Shown: piece after piece, positions 50,799 through 59,076 of the stretch | Layout of the letters: each line of letters opens with the position of its first letter | Position numbering within the stretch: the first letter of the stretch is position 1 | Assembly (NCBI RefSeq): GCF_018310535.1 | Contig: NZ_CP074102.1 | Span: forward strand, 8,494,001 to 8,558,000 | Direction: 5' to 3' | Length of the DNA stretch: 64,000 nucleotides | DNA from: Streptomyces mirabilis | GTDB taxonomy: Bacteria; Actinomycetota; Actinomycetes; Streptomycetales; Streptomycetaceae | The notes under the pieces: model-generated | Told to the model about the DNA's origin: nothing | The model's input: only the letters and a program-made list of their open reading frames with translations | Databases searched by the model: none | Translations under genes and position numbers: made by a program

Positions 50799-51998
50799 TC
50801 AGACGGGGCGCCGCGCGGGGAACGCCCGCCGCCGCCCCACCGCCACCACACCGACCGCGGCGGCGATCAGCGGGAGTGACGTCCAGGGAAGAGCCGTGGC
50901 TCCCGCGCTCTCCAGGACGAGTCCTCCGGTGAGGGAACCGGCCGCGATGCCGGCGTTGTAGACGGTGGTCTGCAGGGAGGTGGCCACGTCGGCGTGGGTG
51001 GGGCCGGAGGCGTCGACCAGCGCGGTCTGGATCAGCGCCGGCGCTCCGCCGAACGCGGCGCCCCACAGGGCGACCGAGACGAGGAGCACGAGGGGGTCCC
51101 CCGCGGACAAGGCCAGCGCCGCCATCGCGCAGGCGATCAGGGCCAGGGCCGTCAGCAGCGTACGGCGCAGGTGCGCGTCCACCAGGGCCCCGACGATCCA
51201 GATCCCCACCACCGTGGCCACCCCGAACACCAGCAGGACGAGACCGGTGTGGCCGAAACCGGCGTGCTCGGCGAAGGGGGCGACGTACGTGTACATCACC
51301 TGGTGCCCCAGCAGCAGGAGCAGGGTCACGGAAAGGACGGTCACGATGCCGGGCAGCGCGGCGACCCGGCGCAGGGGCACCCGCGCGCCCGCCGGCTCGC
51401 CGGGCAGGCCCGGCACCCGCCACCGCACCCAGAACACGAGCAGCGCGGCGAGTACGGACAGCACGCCGAAGGCCGCGCGCCAGCCGACGGCGTCCGCCAG
51501 CGCGGTGCCCGCGGGCACGCCCAGCGACAGGGCGAGGGTGATGCCCCCGAGGACGATCGCGATGGCACGGCCGCGCCGCTCGGCGGGCACCATCCGGGCC
51601 GCATACCCGACGAGCATCGCCCACAGCGTGCCACCCATGACCCCGGCCCCGAGCCGGGCCGCGAAGGTGAGCGCGTACCAGGACGACACCGCGGTGACGG
51701 CGTTGCAGAAGGCGAAACCCAGGAGGGTGCCGGTCAGTACCCGGCGGCGCGGCAGTCCGCGCAGCGCTGTCGTGAGGGGCACCGCGGCGAGGAAGGACGC
51801 GAGCGCGTAACCGGTCACCAGGAAACCGACCCGCCCCTCGGACACCCCCAGGGCCGGAGCCATCCGCGGCAGCAGACCGGCGGGCAGCAGTTCGGTCAGT
51901 ACGGCGGTGAAGGCGACCGTGGACAGGGCGAGCAGCCCCGGGAGCGGCGGCCCGGAGACGGGCAGGGCGATGCCCTTGGCGGGCGGTGCGAGCGACAT
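50799..51998 (-). CDS. MFS transporter (DHA1/AraJ-like drug efflux type)
   Basis: 399 aa with 12 hydrophobic segments. The motif A-like loop (LRGLPRRRVLTGTLLGFAFCN) follows helix 2. The set of small residues and the short loops fit a drug:H+ antiporter. ATG at 51998. It is divergent from a MerR gene, with a 20-bp palindrome between them. Confidence 0.88.
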   Translation of the reverse strand: MSLAPPAKGIALPVSGPPLPGLLALSTVAFTAVLTELLPAGLLPRMAPALGVSEGRVGFLVTGYALASFLAAVPLTTALRGLPRRRVLTGTLLGFAFCNAVTAVSSWYALTFAARLGAGVMGGTLWAMLVGYAARMVPAERRGRAIAIVLGGITLALSLGVPAGTALADAVGWRAAFGVLSVLAALLVFWVRWRVPGLPGEPAGARVPLRRVAALPGIVTVLSVTLLLLLGHQVMYTYVAPFAEHAGFGHTGLVLLVFGVATVVGIWIVGALVDAHLRRTLLTALALIACAMAALALSAGDPLVLLVSVALWGAAFGGAPALIQTALVDASGPTHADVATSLQTTVYNAGIAAGSLTGGLVLESAGATALPWTSLPLIAAAVGVVAVGRRRAFPARRPV

Positions 51999-52013
51999 GC
52001 GACCATGCTGAAA

Positions 52014-52033
52014 CCTTCACATCAGTGTGAAGG
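52014..52033. promoter_or_regulatory. MerR-type operator between MFS and MerR genes
   Basis: Perfect palindrome CCTTCACA-TCAG-TGTGAAGG. MerR-family proteins bind such near-perfect repeats within an over-long promoter spacer. It begins 15 bp upstream of the MFS start. Confidence 0.8.
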
Positions 52034-52079
52034 CAAGCGTGCCTGCCTCGGGGACGCGCCTGCCCCGGAGAGCGGAGAC

Positions 52080-52457
52080 ATGAGGATCGGTGAGCTGTCG
52101 CGCCGCACCGGCGTCCCCACCCGGATGCTGCGCTACTACGAGGAACAGGGCCTGCTGCGACCCGAGCGGGCCGCCAACGGCTATCGCTCGTACGGCGAGG
52201 GAGCCGTCCCGTGCGTACGGCAGATCCGCGGGCTGCTCGACTCCGGGCTCACCACCGAGATCATCCGTGTCATCCTGCCGTTCCTGTCCGACCCCGGCGA
52301 GATCCATCTCCATCCCGAGTGCCTGACCCAGGAGACCGCCGCACTCCTGCGGGGCGAGATCGACCGCATCCAGAGCCGCATCGACTGCCTGGCCCGCAAC
52401 CGGGACGCGCTGCGGGCCTATCTCGACGCGGTTCAGCCGGGGGTACTGCGGCCGTGA
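52080..52457 (+). CDS. MerR-family regulator
   Basis: 125 aa. N-terminal MRIGELSRRTGVPTRMLRYYEEQGLLRPERAANGYRSY-type winged helix-turn-helix, then a C-terminal dimerisation helix (RGEIDRIQSRIDCLARN). Cys106 (IDCLAR) and Cys88 (PECL) are the visible thiols. ATG at 52080 with GGAG just upstream. It likely controls the divergent MFS pump in response to a drug or redox signal. Confidence 0.9.
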   Translation: MRIGELSRRTGVPTRMLRYYEEQGLLRPERAANGYRSYGEGAVPCVRQIRGLLDSGLTTEIIRVILPFLSDPGEIHLHPECLTQETAALLRGEIDRIQSRIDCLARNRDALRAYLDAVQPGVLRP

Positions 52458-52476
52458 GGCCGGCTCACGGCAGCCG

Positions 52477-53232
52477 TCAGTTGGCGAGTGCCCGGGCGCG
52501 CTGGGCCGCCTCGCTCACGGATCCGTGGTGCACCGGGCCGTGCCCGGGCAGGAGGACGTCCGCCGCGAGTGTCTCGATGAGCTTCAGCGACGCGAGGGCG
52601 TTCGCACGCTCGGCGTGGAACATGTCGGGCAGCAGTTGCGGTCCCCGTATCCGCGAGGTGGGGTGACCGCTGACCAGGGCGTCGCCGGAGATCACGATGC
52701 CGGCGTCCGGCAGGTGGTAGACGCAGTGTCCGGCGGTGTGCCCGGGGGTGTGCACCGGCACCGGACCGCCGGGAAGATCGAGCGCCCCCTCGCCGGGGAA
52801 CGGCTCGGGCCGGGTCATCCGGACGTCCGCCTTGCCGCCGGACCGGAGCGCGTGCACCGCCCAGGGCAGCACGCCGGGGCGCCAGGCCTGGCGCATCACC
52901 TCACCCACGCTCACCTGCTGGAGGAAATCGCGGCGCGCGTGCGCCACCTCCTCCTCGTGCAGATGGACCGGGACGCCGTAGGCGCTGCTCAGGTACTCGG
53001 CCGACCCGACATGGTCGTTGTGCGCGTGGGTGATGAGTACGGCGCTGATGGCCTCGGGGGAGTGGCCTAGCGCGTCGAGAGAGGCGAGGACGTCCGGGCG
53101 GTCGCCCGGATATCCGGTGTCGATCAGGGTGACGGCGTCCCCCTCGGTCAGGATCACCCAGTTGGTGTTGCTGCCGTGAACCAGATGGATTCCGGCCGCT
53201 ACCTCGACGATCGCGTCCTCGCGCATGACCAT
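52477..53232 (-). CDS. MBL-fold metallo-hydrolase
   Basis: 251 aa. The zinc-binding motif THAHNDHVG and downstream HTPGHTAGHCVYH, SGDAL and LPGHGPVHHG are all present, so it binds two zinc ions. It resembles glyoxalase II/RNase Z-type hydrolases. Start ATG 53232 is used (53226 is also possible); no strong ribosome-binding site. It ends convergently 20 bp from the MerR gene. Substrate unknown. Confidence 0.9.
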   Translation of the reverse strand: MVMREDAIVEVAAGIHLVHGSNTNWVILTEGDAVTLIDTGYPGDRPDVLASLDALGHSPEAISAVLITHAHNDHVGSAEYLSSAYGVPVHLHEEEVAHARRDFLQQVSVGEVMRQAWRPGVLPWAVHALRSGGKADVRMTRPEPFPGEGALDLPGGPVPVHTPGHTAGHCVYHLPDAGIVISGDALVSGHPTSRIRGPQLLPDMFHAERANALASLKLIETLAADVLLPGHGPVHHGSVSEAAQRARALAN

Positions 53233-53424
53233 CCCGATGCTTGAGATCTTTCCCGGCCGGGTCGGGCCGGGTCGAACCGAAGGTATCGCGTGCGGGCGGC
53301 AACGTGACGGGCGGCCACTGGGGCACGGACGTGTTCACCGACGGCGTGGCCGAACGTGAACGGGCCCTGTCGGCAAGGGACTTGACGCGCCCGCGGAATG
53401 GCGGCTCCCATATGGCGAGTCTCG

Positions 53425-53452
53425 TTGACTTTTGTTCGAGTCTGCGAACAAA
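53425..53452 (+). promoter_or_regulatory. Promoter and operator of the alpha-galactosidase
   Basis: TTGACT (53425-53430) fits a -35 element, followed at once by the perfect palindrome TTTGTTCG-AGTCTG-CGAACAAA (53431-53452). I find no good -10 box. The palindrome ends 19 bp before the start codon, so the bound regulator would block transcription. Confidence 0.6.
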
Positions 53453-53471
53453 CCGCTCAAGGGAGAGCCGC

Positions 53472-55478
53472 ATGTCCCCCCATTCGCACACAACGCGCCT
53501 CAGGGGCCTCCTGAAGCGCGCAGCCGTTCATGGCGCCGTCCTGGGCCTGGCCGTCGCCGGATTGGCCGGAGTCGGACGCTCCGCCACTCCGCTCACCGCC
53601 GAGCCGACCGCCGTCAGCACCAACCAGATCGGCGTCGCCCCGGCCCCGATGGGCTGGGCGTCCTGGAACACCTTCGCCAGCGTCATCGACTACAACACCA
53701 TCAAGGCCCAGGCCGACGCCCTCGTGTCGTCGGGCATGGCCGCCGCGGGCTACAAATACGTCAACATCGACGAGGGCTGGTGGCTGGGCACCCGCGACAG
53801 CAGCGGCAACATCACCGTCGACACCGCCAAGTGGCCCGGCGGGATGAAGGCCATCGTCGACTACATCCACCGCAAGGGCCTCAAGGCCGGTGTCTACACC
53901 GACGCGGGCAAGAACGGCTGCGGCTATTACTACCCGACCCCCTCGGGCACGCCCGCCGCCCCCAACACCGGCATGGAAGGGCACAACCAGCAGGACCTGG
54001 AGACCTTCCAGAACTGGGGCTTCGACTTCCTGAAGATCGACTGGTGCGGCGGTGACGCAGAGGGACTCGACCAGGAGACGACGTACAAGGCGATCCGCGA
54101 CGCCAACACCGCCGCGACCGCCGTCACCGGCCGCTCACTCGTGCTGTCACTGTGCGAGTGGGGCACGGGCAACCCCTGGAACTGGGCCGCCGGCACGGGT
54201 GCGATGTGGCGCACCAGCACCGACATCGTCTACTACCCCGACAACCCGACGATGACCAACATCCTGGCCAACTTCGACAAGTCGCTGCACCCCGCCGCCC
54301 AGCACACCGGCTACTACAACGACCCGGACATGATGACGGTCGGCATGAACGGCCTGAGCGCCGCCCAGAACCGCACCCACATGGGCCTGTGGGCGATCTC
54401 CGGCGCCCCCCTGCTCGCGGGCAACAACCTGGCCACCATGAGTTCGACGACCGCCTCGATCCTCACCAACTCCGAGGTCATCGCGATCGACCAGGACCCG
54501 CGCGGCCTCCAGGGCGTCAAGGTCGCCGAGGACGGCACCGGCCTGCAGGTCTACAGCAAGATCCTCTCCGGGACCGGAAAGCGCGCGGTCCTGCTGCTGA
54601 ACCGTACGTCCGCCGCGGCGAACATCACCGCCCGCTGGCAGGACATGGGTCTGACCACCGCCTCCGCCGCCGTACGCAACGTCTGGTCGGCGTCCAACGC
54701 CGGTTCGTACGCGACGAGTTACACGACCAGCGTCCCCGCGGGCGAGGGTGTGCTGCTCACCGTCTCCGGCACCGAGGCGTCCGGGACGACGTACGAGGAC
54801 ACCACCTCCGCGACGACCCCGGCCTTCACCGGAGTCACGGCGTCGGCCGCGGGGACCAAGCTGATCGACATCACCTACGCCAACGGCGGCACCGCCGACC
54901 GCAAGGCGACGCTTCAGGTGGGTGGCCAGTACGCGCAGACGCTGGCCTTCCCGCCCACCGGCTCGGCGACCACCTACCGGACCGTCTCCGTCCTCGCGTC
55001 CCTGGCGAAGGGCTCCAACACGCTGACCTTCGGGGCCTCGGGCACCGCGCCCGACATCGACGCCGTGGCCGTGCGCGCCGTCCCGGGCACCAACGGGACG
55101 GCGGTCGTCGGTACCGGGGCCGGACGGTGCCTGGACTTCTTCAAGAACACGATCACCAACAACAGCCAGGCCGAACTGTGGGACTGCGGCGGTGGCCAGA
55201 ACCAGACGTTCAGCCACACCTCGCGCAGTGAACTGGTGGTCTACGGCAACAAGTGCCTCGACGCCTACAACAGCGGTACCGCCAACGGCACCAAGGTCGT
55301 CCTGTGGGACTGCAACGGCGGCACCAACCAGAAGTGGACCTTCAACTCCAACGGAACCGTCACCAACAACGTCTCGGGTCTGTGCCTGGACGCGGTGGGC
55401 GCCGCGACGGCCAACGGAACCCTGATCGACCTCTGGTCGTGCAACGGCGGATCCAACCAGCAGTGGACCCGCAACTGA
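53472..55478 (+). CDS. Secreted GH27 alpha-galactosidase with CBM35-like and ricin-type CBM13 domains
   Basis: 668 aa. Signal peptide (AVHGAVLGLAVAGLAGVGRSA). GH27 barrel from PAPMGWASWNTF; nucleophile D190 (KIDWCGGD) and probable acid/base D251 (STDI). A C-terminal beta-domain follows (RAVLLLNRTSAA), then a CBM35-like module (about 435-540) and a ricin-B/CBM13 trefoil with QxW repeats (NQTFSH, NQKWTF, NQQWTR). It removes terminal alpha-galactose from oligosaccharides or galactomannan outside the cell. ATG at 53472 with AGGGAGAG upstream. Single gene with a strong terminator. Confidence 0.93.
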   Translation: MSPHSHTTRLRGLLKRAAVHGAVLGLAVAGLAGVGRSATPLTAEPTAVSTNQIGVAPAPMGWASWNTFASVIDYNTIKAQADALVSSGMAAAGYKYVNIDEGWWLGTRDSSGNITVDTAKWPGGMKAIVDYIHRKGLKAGVYTDAGKNGCGYYYPTPSGTPAAPNTGMEGHNQQDLETFQNWGFDFLKIDWCGGDAEGLDQETTYKAIRDANTAATAVTGRSLVLSLCEWGTGNPWNWAAGTGAMWRTSTDIVYYPDNPTMTNILANFDKSLHPAAQHTGYYNDPDMMTVGMNGLSAAQNRTHMGLWAISGAPLLAGNNLATMSSTTASILTNSEVIAIDQDPRGLQGVKVAEDGTGLQVYSKILSGTGKRAVLLLNRTSAAANITARWQDMGLTTASAAVRNVWSASNAGSYATSYTTSVPAGEGVLLTVSGTEASGTTYEDTTSATTPAFTGVTASAAGTKLIDITYANGGTADRKATLQVGGQYAQTLAFPPTGSATTYRTVSVLASLAKGSNTLTFGASGTAPDIDAVAVRAVPGTNGTAVVGTGAGRCLDFFKNTITNNSQAELWDCGGGQNQTFSHTSRSELVVYGNKCLDAYNSGTANGTKVVLWDCNGGTNQKWTFNSNGTVTNNVSGLCLDAVGAATANGTLIDLWSCNGGSNQQWTRN

Positions 55479-55501
55479 ACCGCGTCTGACCAGGGACGAA
55501 A

Positions 55502-55539
55502 CACCGGGGCGGGGTGGCCTGATCGCCTCCGCCCCGGTG
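55502..55539. terminator. Terminator of the alpha-galactosidase gene
   Basis: Perfect 11-bp stem CACCGGGGCGG / CCGCCCCGGTG with a 16-base loop, 24 bp after the stop codon. Confidence 0.85.
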
Positions 55540-55582
55540 CAAGGCCGTTGCCCTATGCGCGTCGGGGTGCTGGAGTGACCCC

Positions 55583-56356
55583 ATGGATCACGTTGCGGTA
55601 CTGGCTCTGTTCGACCGGGACATGCGGGAGGATGCGCGGCCCGACAGCCCAGGAGCCCGGGTCGAGCGCGTCGACAAGGTGGTGCGCCAGGTCGGCACCG
55701 AGCAGGGCTGGAACGGGGTGATCTGGTCGGACCTGGACGAATCGAGCGCCGACGCCGCGATCGCCGAGCAGATGCGCTACTTCGGCGAACTCGGCCGCGA
55801 GTTCGAGTGGAAGCTGTACGGGCACGACAAGCCCGAGGACCTGGGGAAGCGGCTGCGCGCCGCCGGGTTCGTCGCCCAGCCCGAGGAGACCCTGATGATC
55901 GCCGAGCTGGGCGACCTCGCGCTCGACGCCCAGCCGCCCGAGGGTGTACGGCTGCTGCCCGTCACCGACCGTGCGGGCGTCGACCTCGTCGCGGACGTCC
56001 ACGAACAGGCCTTCGGCACGGACAGCACCCGGATGCGCCACCAACTCCTCGCCCAACTCACCGGCGACGAGGACAACGTCGTCGCGGTGGTGGCCCTCGC
56101 CGGTGACGTCCCGGTCAGCGCCGCCCGCATGGAGATGGTCCCCGGCACCCGCTTCGCCGGCCTCTGGGGCGGCGGCACCATCGACTCCTGGCGCCGCCGC
56201 GGCATCTACCGCGCGCTCGTCGCCCACCGCGCCCGCGTCGCCGCCGAGCGCGGCTACCGCTACGTCCAGGTCGACGCCACCAGCCAGAGCCGCCCGGTCC
56301 TCGCCCGCCTGGGCTTCGAACCCCTGACCACCACAACGCCGTACGTATACGGGTGA
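55583..56356 (+). CDS. GNAT-family N-acetyltransferase
   Basis: 257 aa GNAT with an N-terminal extension (about 1-120). The acetyl-CoA motif lies in LWGGGTIDSWRRRGIYRALVAHRARVA, followed by VDATSQSRPVLARLGFEPL. ATG at 55583, GGAG eight bases upstream. Target unknown. Confidence 0.87.
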   Translation: MDHVAVLALFDRDMREDARPDSPGARVERVDKVVRQVGTEQGWNGVIWSDLDESSADAAIAEQMRYFGELGREFEWKLYGHDKPEDLGKRLRAAGFVAQPEETLMIAELGDLALDAQPPEGVRLLPVTDRAGVDLVADVHEQAFGTDSTRMRHQLLAQLTGDEDNVVAVVALAGDVPVSAARMEMVPGTRFAGLWGGGTIDSWRRRGIYRALVAHRARVAAERGYRYVQVDATSQSRPVLARLGFEPLTTTTPYVYG

Positions 56357-56430
56357 CACCGGACGCCATCCGGGCGGAGATGGTGTCACTGACCGCCGGT
56401 CGGCCGAGGCGGCTGTAGGCCGGGCCGGCG

Positions 56431-56476
56431 CTTCAACTCGTGGCCGGCATCCGGCACTTCAACTCGTGGCCGGCAT
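56431..56476. repeat. 20-bp direct repeat
   Basis: CTTCAACTCGTGGCCGGCAT occurs at 56431-56450 and 56457-56476. It lies in the 260-bp gap between the GNAT gene and the GlsB-like gene, where I see no other feature. Confidence 0.85.
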
Positions 56477-56617
56477 GTCGCCGTTCGGCGAGCCCATCGA
56501 TCTGCCAGATCGACATCGGCGAGCGACCGCCGCCCCTCCTCCCGCACCGCCGAGACGGCCGCGTCCAGGAGGCGGCCGCCCTCCGCCCGGCGCCGCTCGG
56601 CCTGATGGACGGCCCCG

Positions 56618-56881
56618 TCAGCGGCGCACCTTCACCCGGTCGAGAGCCGCCACGCCCACCGCCGCGAGTCCGATCTGAATGATCCACTCGATCCAGTCGA
56701 TGCCCTTCGTGTTCGCCACTCCGAACGCGGCGGCGATCCCCGAGCCGATGAACGCGGCCACGATACCGACGAGGATCGTCCACAGGATGCCGATGCGCTG
56801 GCGTCCCGGGACCACGAGCCGGCCCAGTACGCCGATGATGATGCCGATGAGAATGGCACTGATGATGCCTGAGATCTCCAT
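56618..56881 (-). CDS. GlsB/YeaQ/YmgE-family small membrane protein
   Basis: 87 aa with three hydrophobic helices: [61 protein letters not shown]. The GRLVVPGRQ loop is typical of the transglycosylase-associated/stress-response family (UPF0410). ATG at 56881 with GGGGCGGAG directly upstream. Role in stress response is only inferred. Confidence 0.9.
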   Translation of the reverse strand: MEISGIISAILIGIIIGVLGRLVVPGRQRIGILWTILVGIVAAFIGSGIAAAFGVANTKGIDWIEWIIQIGLAAVGVAALDRVKVRR

Positions 56882-57114
56882 CTCCGCCCCTTTTTGTCAG
56901 GACCCCCGCTGTTAGGTGTGTTCCCCCTGCGGGCGAAGACAGTCCGTTCCGCTCTCCGGCCGTCCCGTGTCCGGTCCGGGAGGCTCCTGTTCAGTCGCGT
57001 TCCTGCCATGTACCGTTCAAGAATCTGTCGTGCGGTAGACGGCCAACCACCGTTCTACGCGCGCAGACTTGGCGCCCGCACCGCCTCTCCCCACCCCTCA
57101 TGGAGGTTCGCCGG

Positions 57115-58566
57115 ATGCTCGGATTCAGAAAATCCCGCCACAGACTCACCACGGCCACGGCCGTGTTCGGACTGCTCGTCGCGGGTGCGGCCGTCCAGGC
57201 GTCCGCGGCCGCTCCGGCCGCCGCCGCGACCCCGCACCGCATCCTGTTCGACAACGCCCACGCCGAGACCGCGGGCAACGCCGACTGGATCATCTCCACC
57301 AGCCAGCCCGACCCGCTCGGCCAGGACTCCTCGCCGTCCTCGGAGACCGACTGGACCGGAGCCCTCTCCTCCTGGGGTGTGGCCCTGCAGAAGACCGGCG
57401 ACTACAGCCTGAAGACGCTGCCTTCGGGCTCCAGCCTGGCCTACGGCGGCTCGACGGCCACCGACCTCTCGAACTTCGACACGCTGGTGCTGCCCGAGCC
57501 CAACACGCTCTTCACGACCGCGGAGAAGACCGCGATCATGACGTTCGTGAAGAACGGCGGCGGTCTGTTCATGATCTCCGACCACACCGGCGCCGACCGC
57601 AACAGCGACGGTGAGGACGCGGTCGAGATCCTCAACGACCTGATGACCAACAACAGCGTCGACTCCACCGACCCGTTCGGCTTCTCCATCGACACCCTCG
57701 ACATCAGCTCCGGCTACCCGGCGGCCATCAGCGACAGCACCAACGCGGTCCTGCACGGCTCGTTCGGCACCGTCACCAAGAGCCTGATCGCCGACGGCAC
57801 CACGGCCACCCTCAAGCCGGCCGACAACTCCGCAGTCAAGGGCCTGGTCTACCGCAGCGGATACTCGGGCAACACCGGCGCCTTCTTCGCCACCAGCACC
57901 TTCGGCAGCGGCCGTGTGGCGTTCTGGGGCGACAGCTCCCCGATCGACGACGGCACCGGCCAGTCCGGCAACACCCTGTACGACGGCTGGAACGACACCG
58001 GCGCCACCAACGCCGCCCTCGCCCTGAACGCCACCGAGTGGCTCGCGGGCGGCAGCAGCAGCGGCGGCGGAGGCGGTGGAGGGGGCGGCGGCACCTGCAC
58101 GGCCGCCCAGCTGCTCGCCAACCCCGGCTTCGAGTCCGGCAACACGTCCTGGACGGCGACCAGCGGTGTCATCACCAACAGCTCCGGCGAGGCGGCCCGT
58201 ACGGGTTCCTACAAGGCCTGGCTGAACGGCTACGGTTCGGCCAACACGGACACGCTCTCCCAGCCGGTCACCATCCCGTCCGGCTGCGCGGCCACCCTGA
58301 ACTTCTATCTCCACGTGGACACGGCCGAGACGACCACCAGCACGGCGTACGACACCCTCAAGGCCCAAGTGCTGAACAGCAGCGGCACGGTCCTGTCGAC
58401 GCTCGCCACGTACTCGAACCTGAACGCCGCGTCGGGCTACACGCTGCGCAGTTTCGACCTGTCCGGCTACGCCGGGCAGACGGTCACCGTCAAGTTCACC
58501 GGCACCGAGGGCTCCACCCTGCAGACGTCGTTCGTCCTCGACGACACGGCGCTCAACGTGAGTTGA
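57115..58566 (+). CDS. Secreted two-domain protein with poly-Gly linker
   Basis: 483 aa. Signal peptide ([25 protein letters not shown]). Residues about 40-310 form an alpha/beta domain ([18 protein letters not shown] ... [18 protein letters not shown]) resembling a class I glutaminase-like (GATase1/DUF4350) fold, often called a hydrolase; no catalytic Cys is seen. A Ser/Gly linker with a run of ten glycines joins it to a C-terminal carbohydrate-binding-like jelly roll ([19 protein letters not shown]). Start ATG at 57115 has GGAGG eight bases upstream; the ATG at 57100 overlaps that site. Function unknown. Confidence 0.82.
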   Translation: MLGFRKSRHRLTTATAVFGLLVAGAAVQASAAAPAAAATPHRILFDNAHAETAGNADWIISTSQPDPLGQDSSPSSETDWTGALSSWGVALQKTGDYSLKTLPSGSSLAYGGSTATDLSNFDTLVLPEPNTLFTTAEKTAIMTFVKNGGGLFMISDHTGADRNSDGEDAVEILNDLMTNNSVDSTDPFGFSIDTLDISSGYPAAISDSTNAVLHGSFGTVTKSLIADGTTATLKPADNSAVKGLVYRSGYSGNTGAFFATSTFGSGRVAFWGDSSPIDDGTGQSGNTLYDGWNDTGATNAALALNATEWLAGGSSSGGGGGGGGGGTCTAAQLLANPGFESGNTSWTATSGVITNSSGEAARTGSYKAWLNGYGSANTDTLSQPVTIPSGCAATLNFYLHVDTAETTTSTAYDTLKAQVLNSSGTVLSTLATYSNLNAASGYTLRSFDLSGYAGQTVTVKFTGTEGSTLQTSFVLDDTALNVS

Positions 58567-58582
58567 GCGCGAACGAGCGAGA

Positions 58583-58608
58583 GGGCGGGTCCGGGAACGG
58601 GCCCGCCC
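58583..58608 (+). terminator. Terminator of the secreted protein gene
   Basis: Stem GGGCGGGTCC / GGGCCCGCCC (one T-G pair) with a GGGAAC loop, 16 bp after the stop codon. Confidence 0.75.
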
Positions 58609-58640
58609 GTCGCGCACCAGAGTTCGGGGCGCCCGCCGAG

Positions 58641-58790
58641 TCAGCCGACGCGACGCGCCTTGACGCCGTCGGCCTCGAAGTCGTAGACGTACTTATTGAT
58701 CCGCAGTCCGTCGACGGCGCCGGTCCACAGGTGGTCGCGGCCCTTGCCCACGGCGGCGGAGTGGATGGTCGGCACCGCGCCGCCGTGTTC
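58641..58790 (-). pseudogene. Possible C-terminal gene remnant
   Basis: About 48 codons reading TIHSAAVGKGRDHLWTGAVDG and VYDFEADGVKARRVG before a stop at 58641. It looks like the end of an FG-GAP-like or secreted protein, but no start or upstream domain remains. Weakly supported. Confidence 0.35.
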
Positions 58791-58833
58791 CTCGTGCCGC
58801 CGTCGTCGATGTTCTCGCCGGTCTGGAAGACGT

Positions 58834-59055
58834 GTGTTCCGGTTCGAGATCAATCCGAACGTGAGCGCGCACCCGGGCGACACCTACTCCATGCTGGTGT
58901 GGCTACCGGACGCGGCCCCGGTGATGAACGCTGGAGCGGCTACACCTATGCCACCACGACCGGCACCTGGTACCTCACGGGCGGCGAGACCGCCTGCAAC
59001 CAGGCCACCCCGTGCACCTTCGCGGCGCTGAGGGCCTCACTCAACAAGAAAGTGT
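58834..59055 (+). pseudogene. Frameshifted fragment of a secreted protein
   Basis: Frame 1 reads VFRFEINPNVSAHPGDTYS and MLVWLPDAAPV. From about 58925 a protein-like sequence continues in another frame: RWSGYTYATTTGTWYLTGG, ETACNQATPCTFAALRASLN. The two look like one former coding sequence broken by a frameshift. No start codon with a ribosome-binding site precedes it. It sits in the 510-bp gap 58567-59076, which has no intact gene. Confidence 0.45.
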
Positions 59056-59076
59056 GTGTCGCCGTCACTCTCCCTG

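Noticed and set aside
53431..53452. tRNA T-loop-like GTTCGAGTC
   Set aside because: No acceptor, D or anticodon arms can be formed around it; it is part of a palindromic operator.
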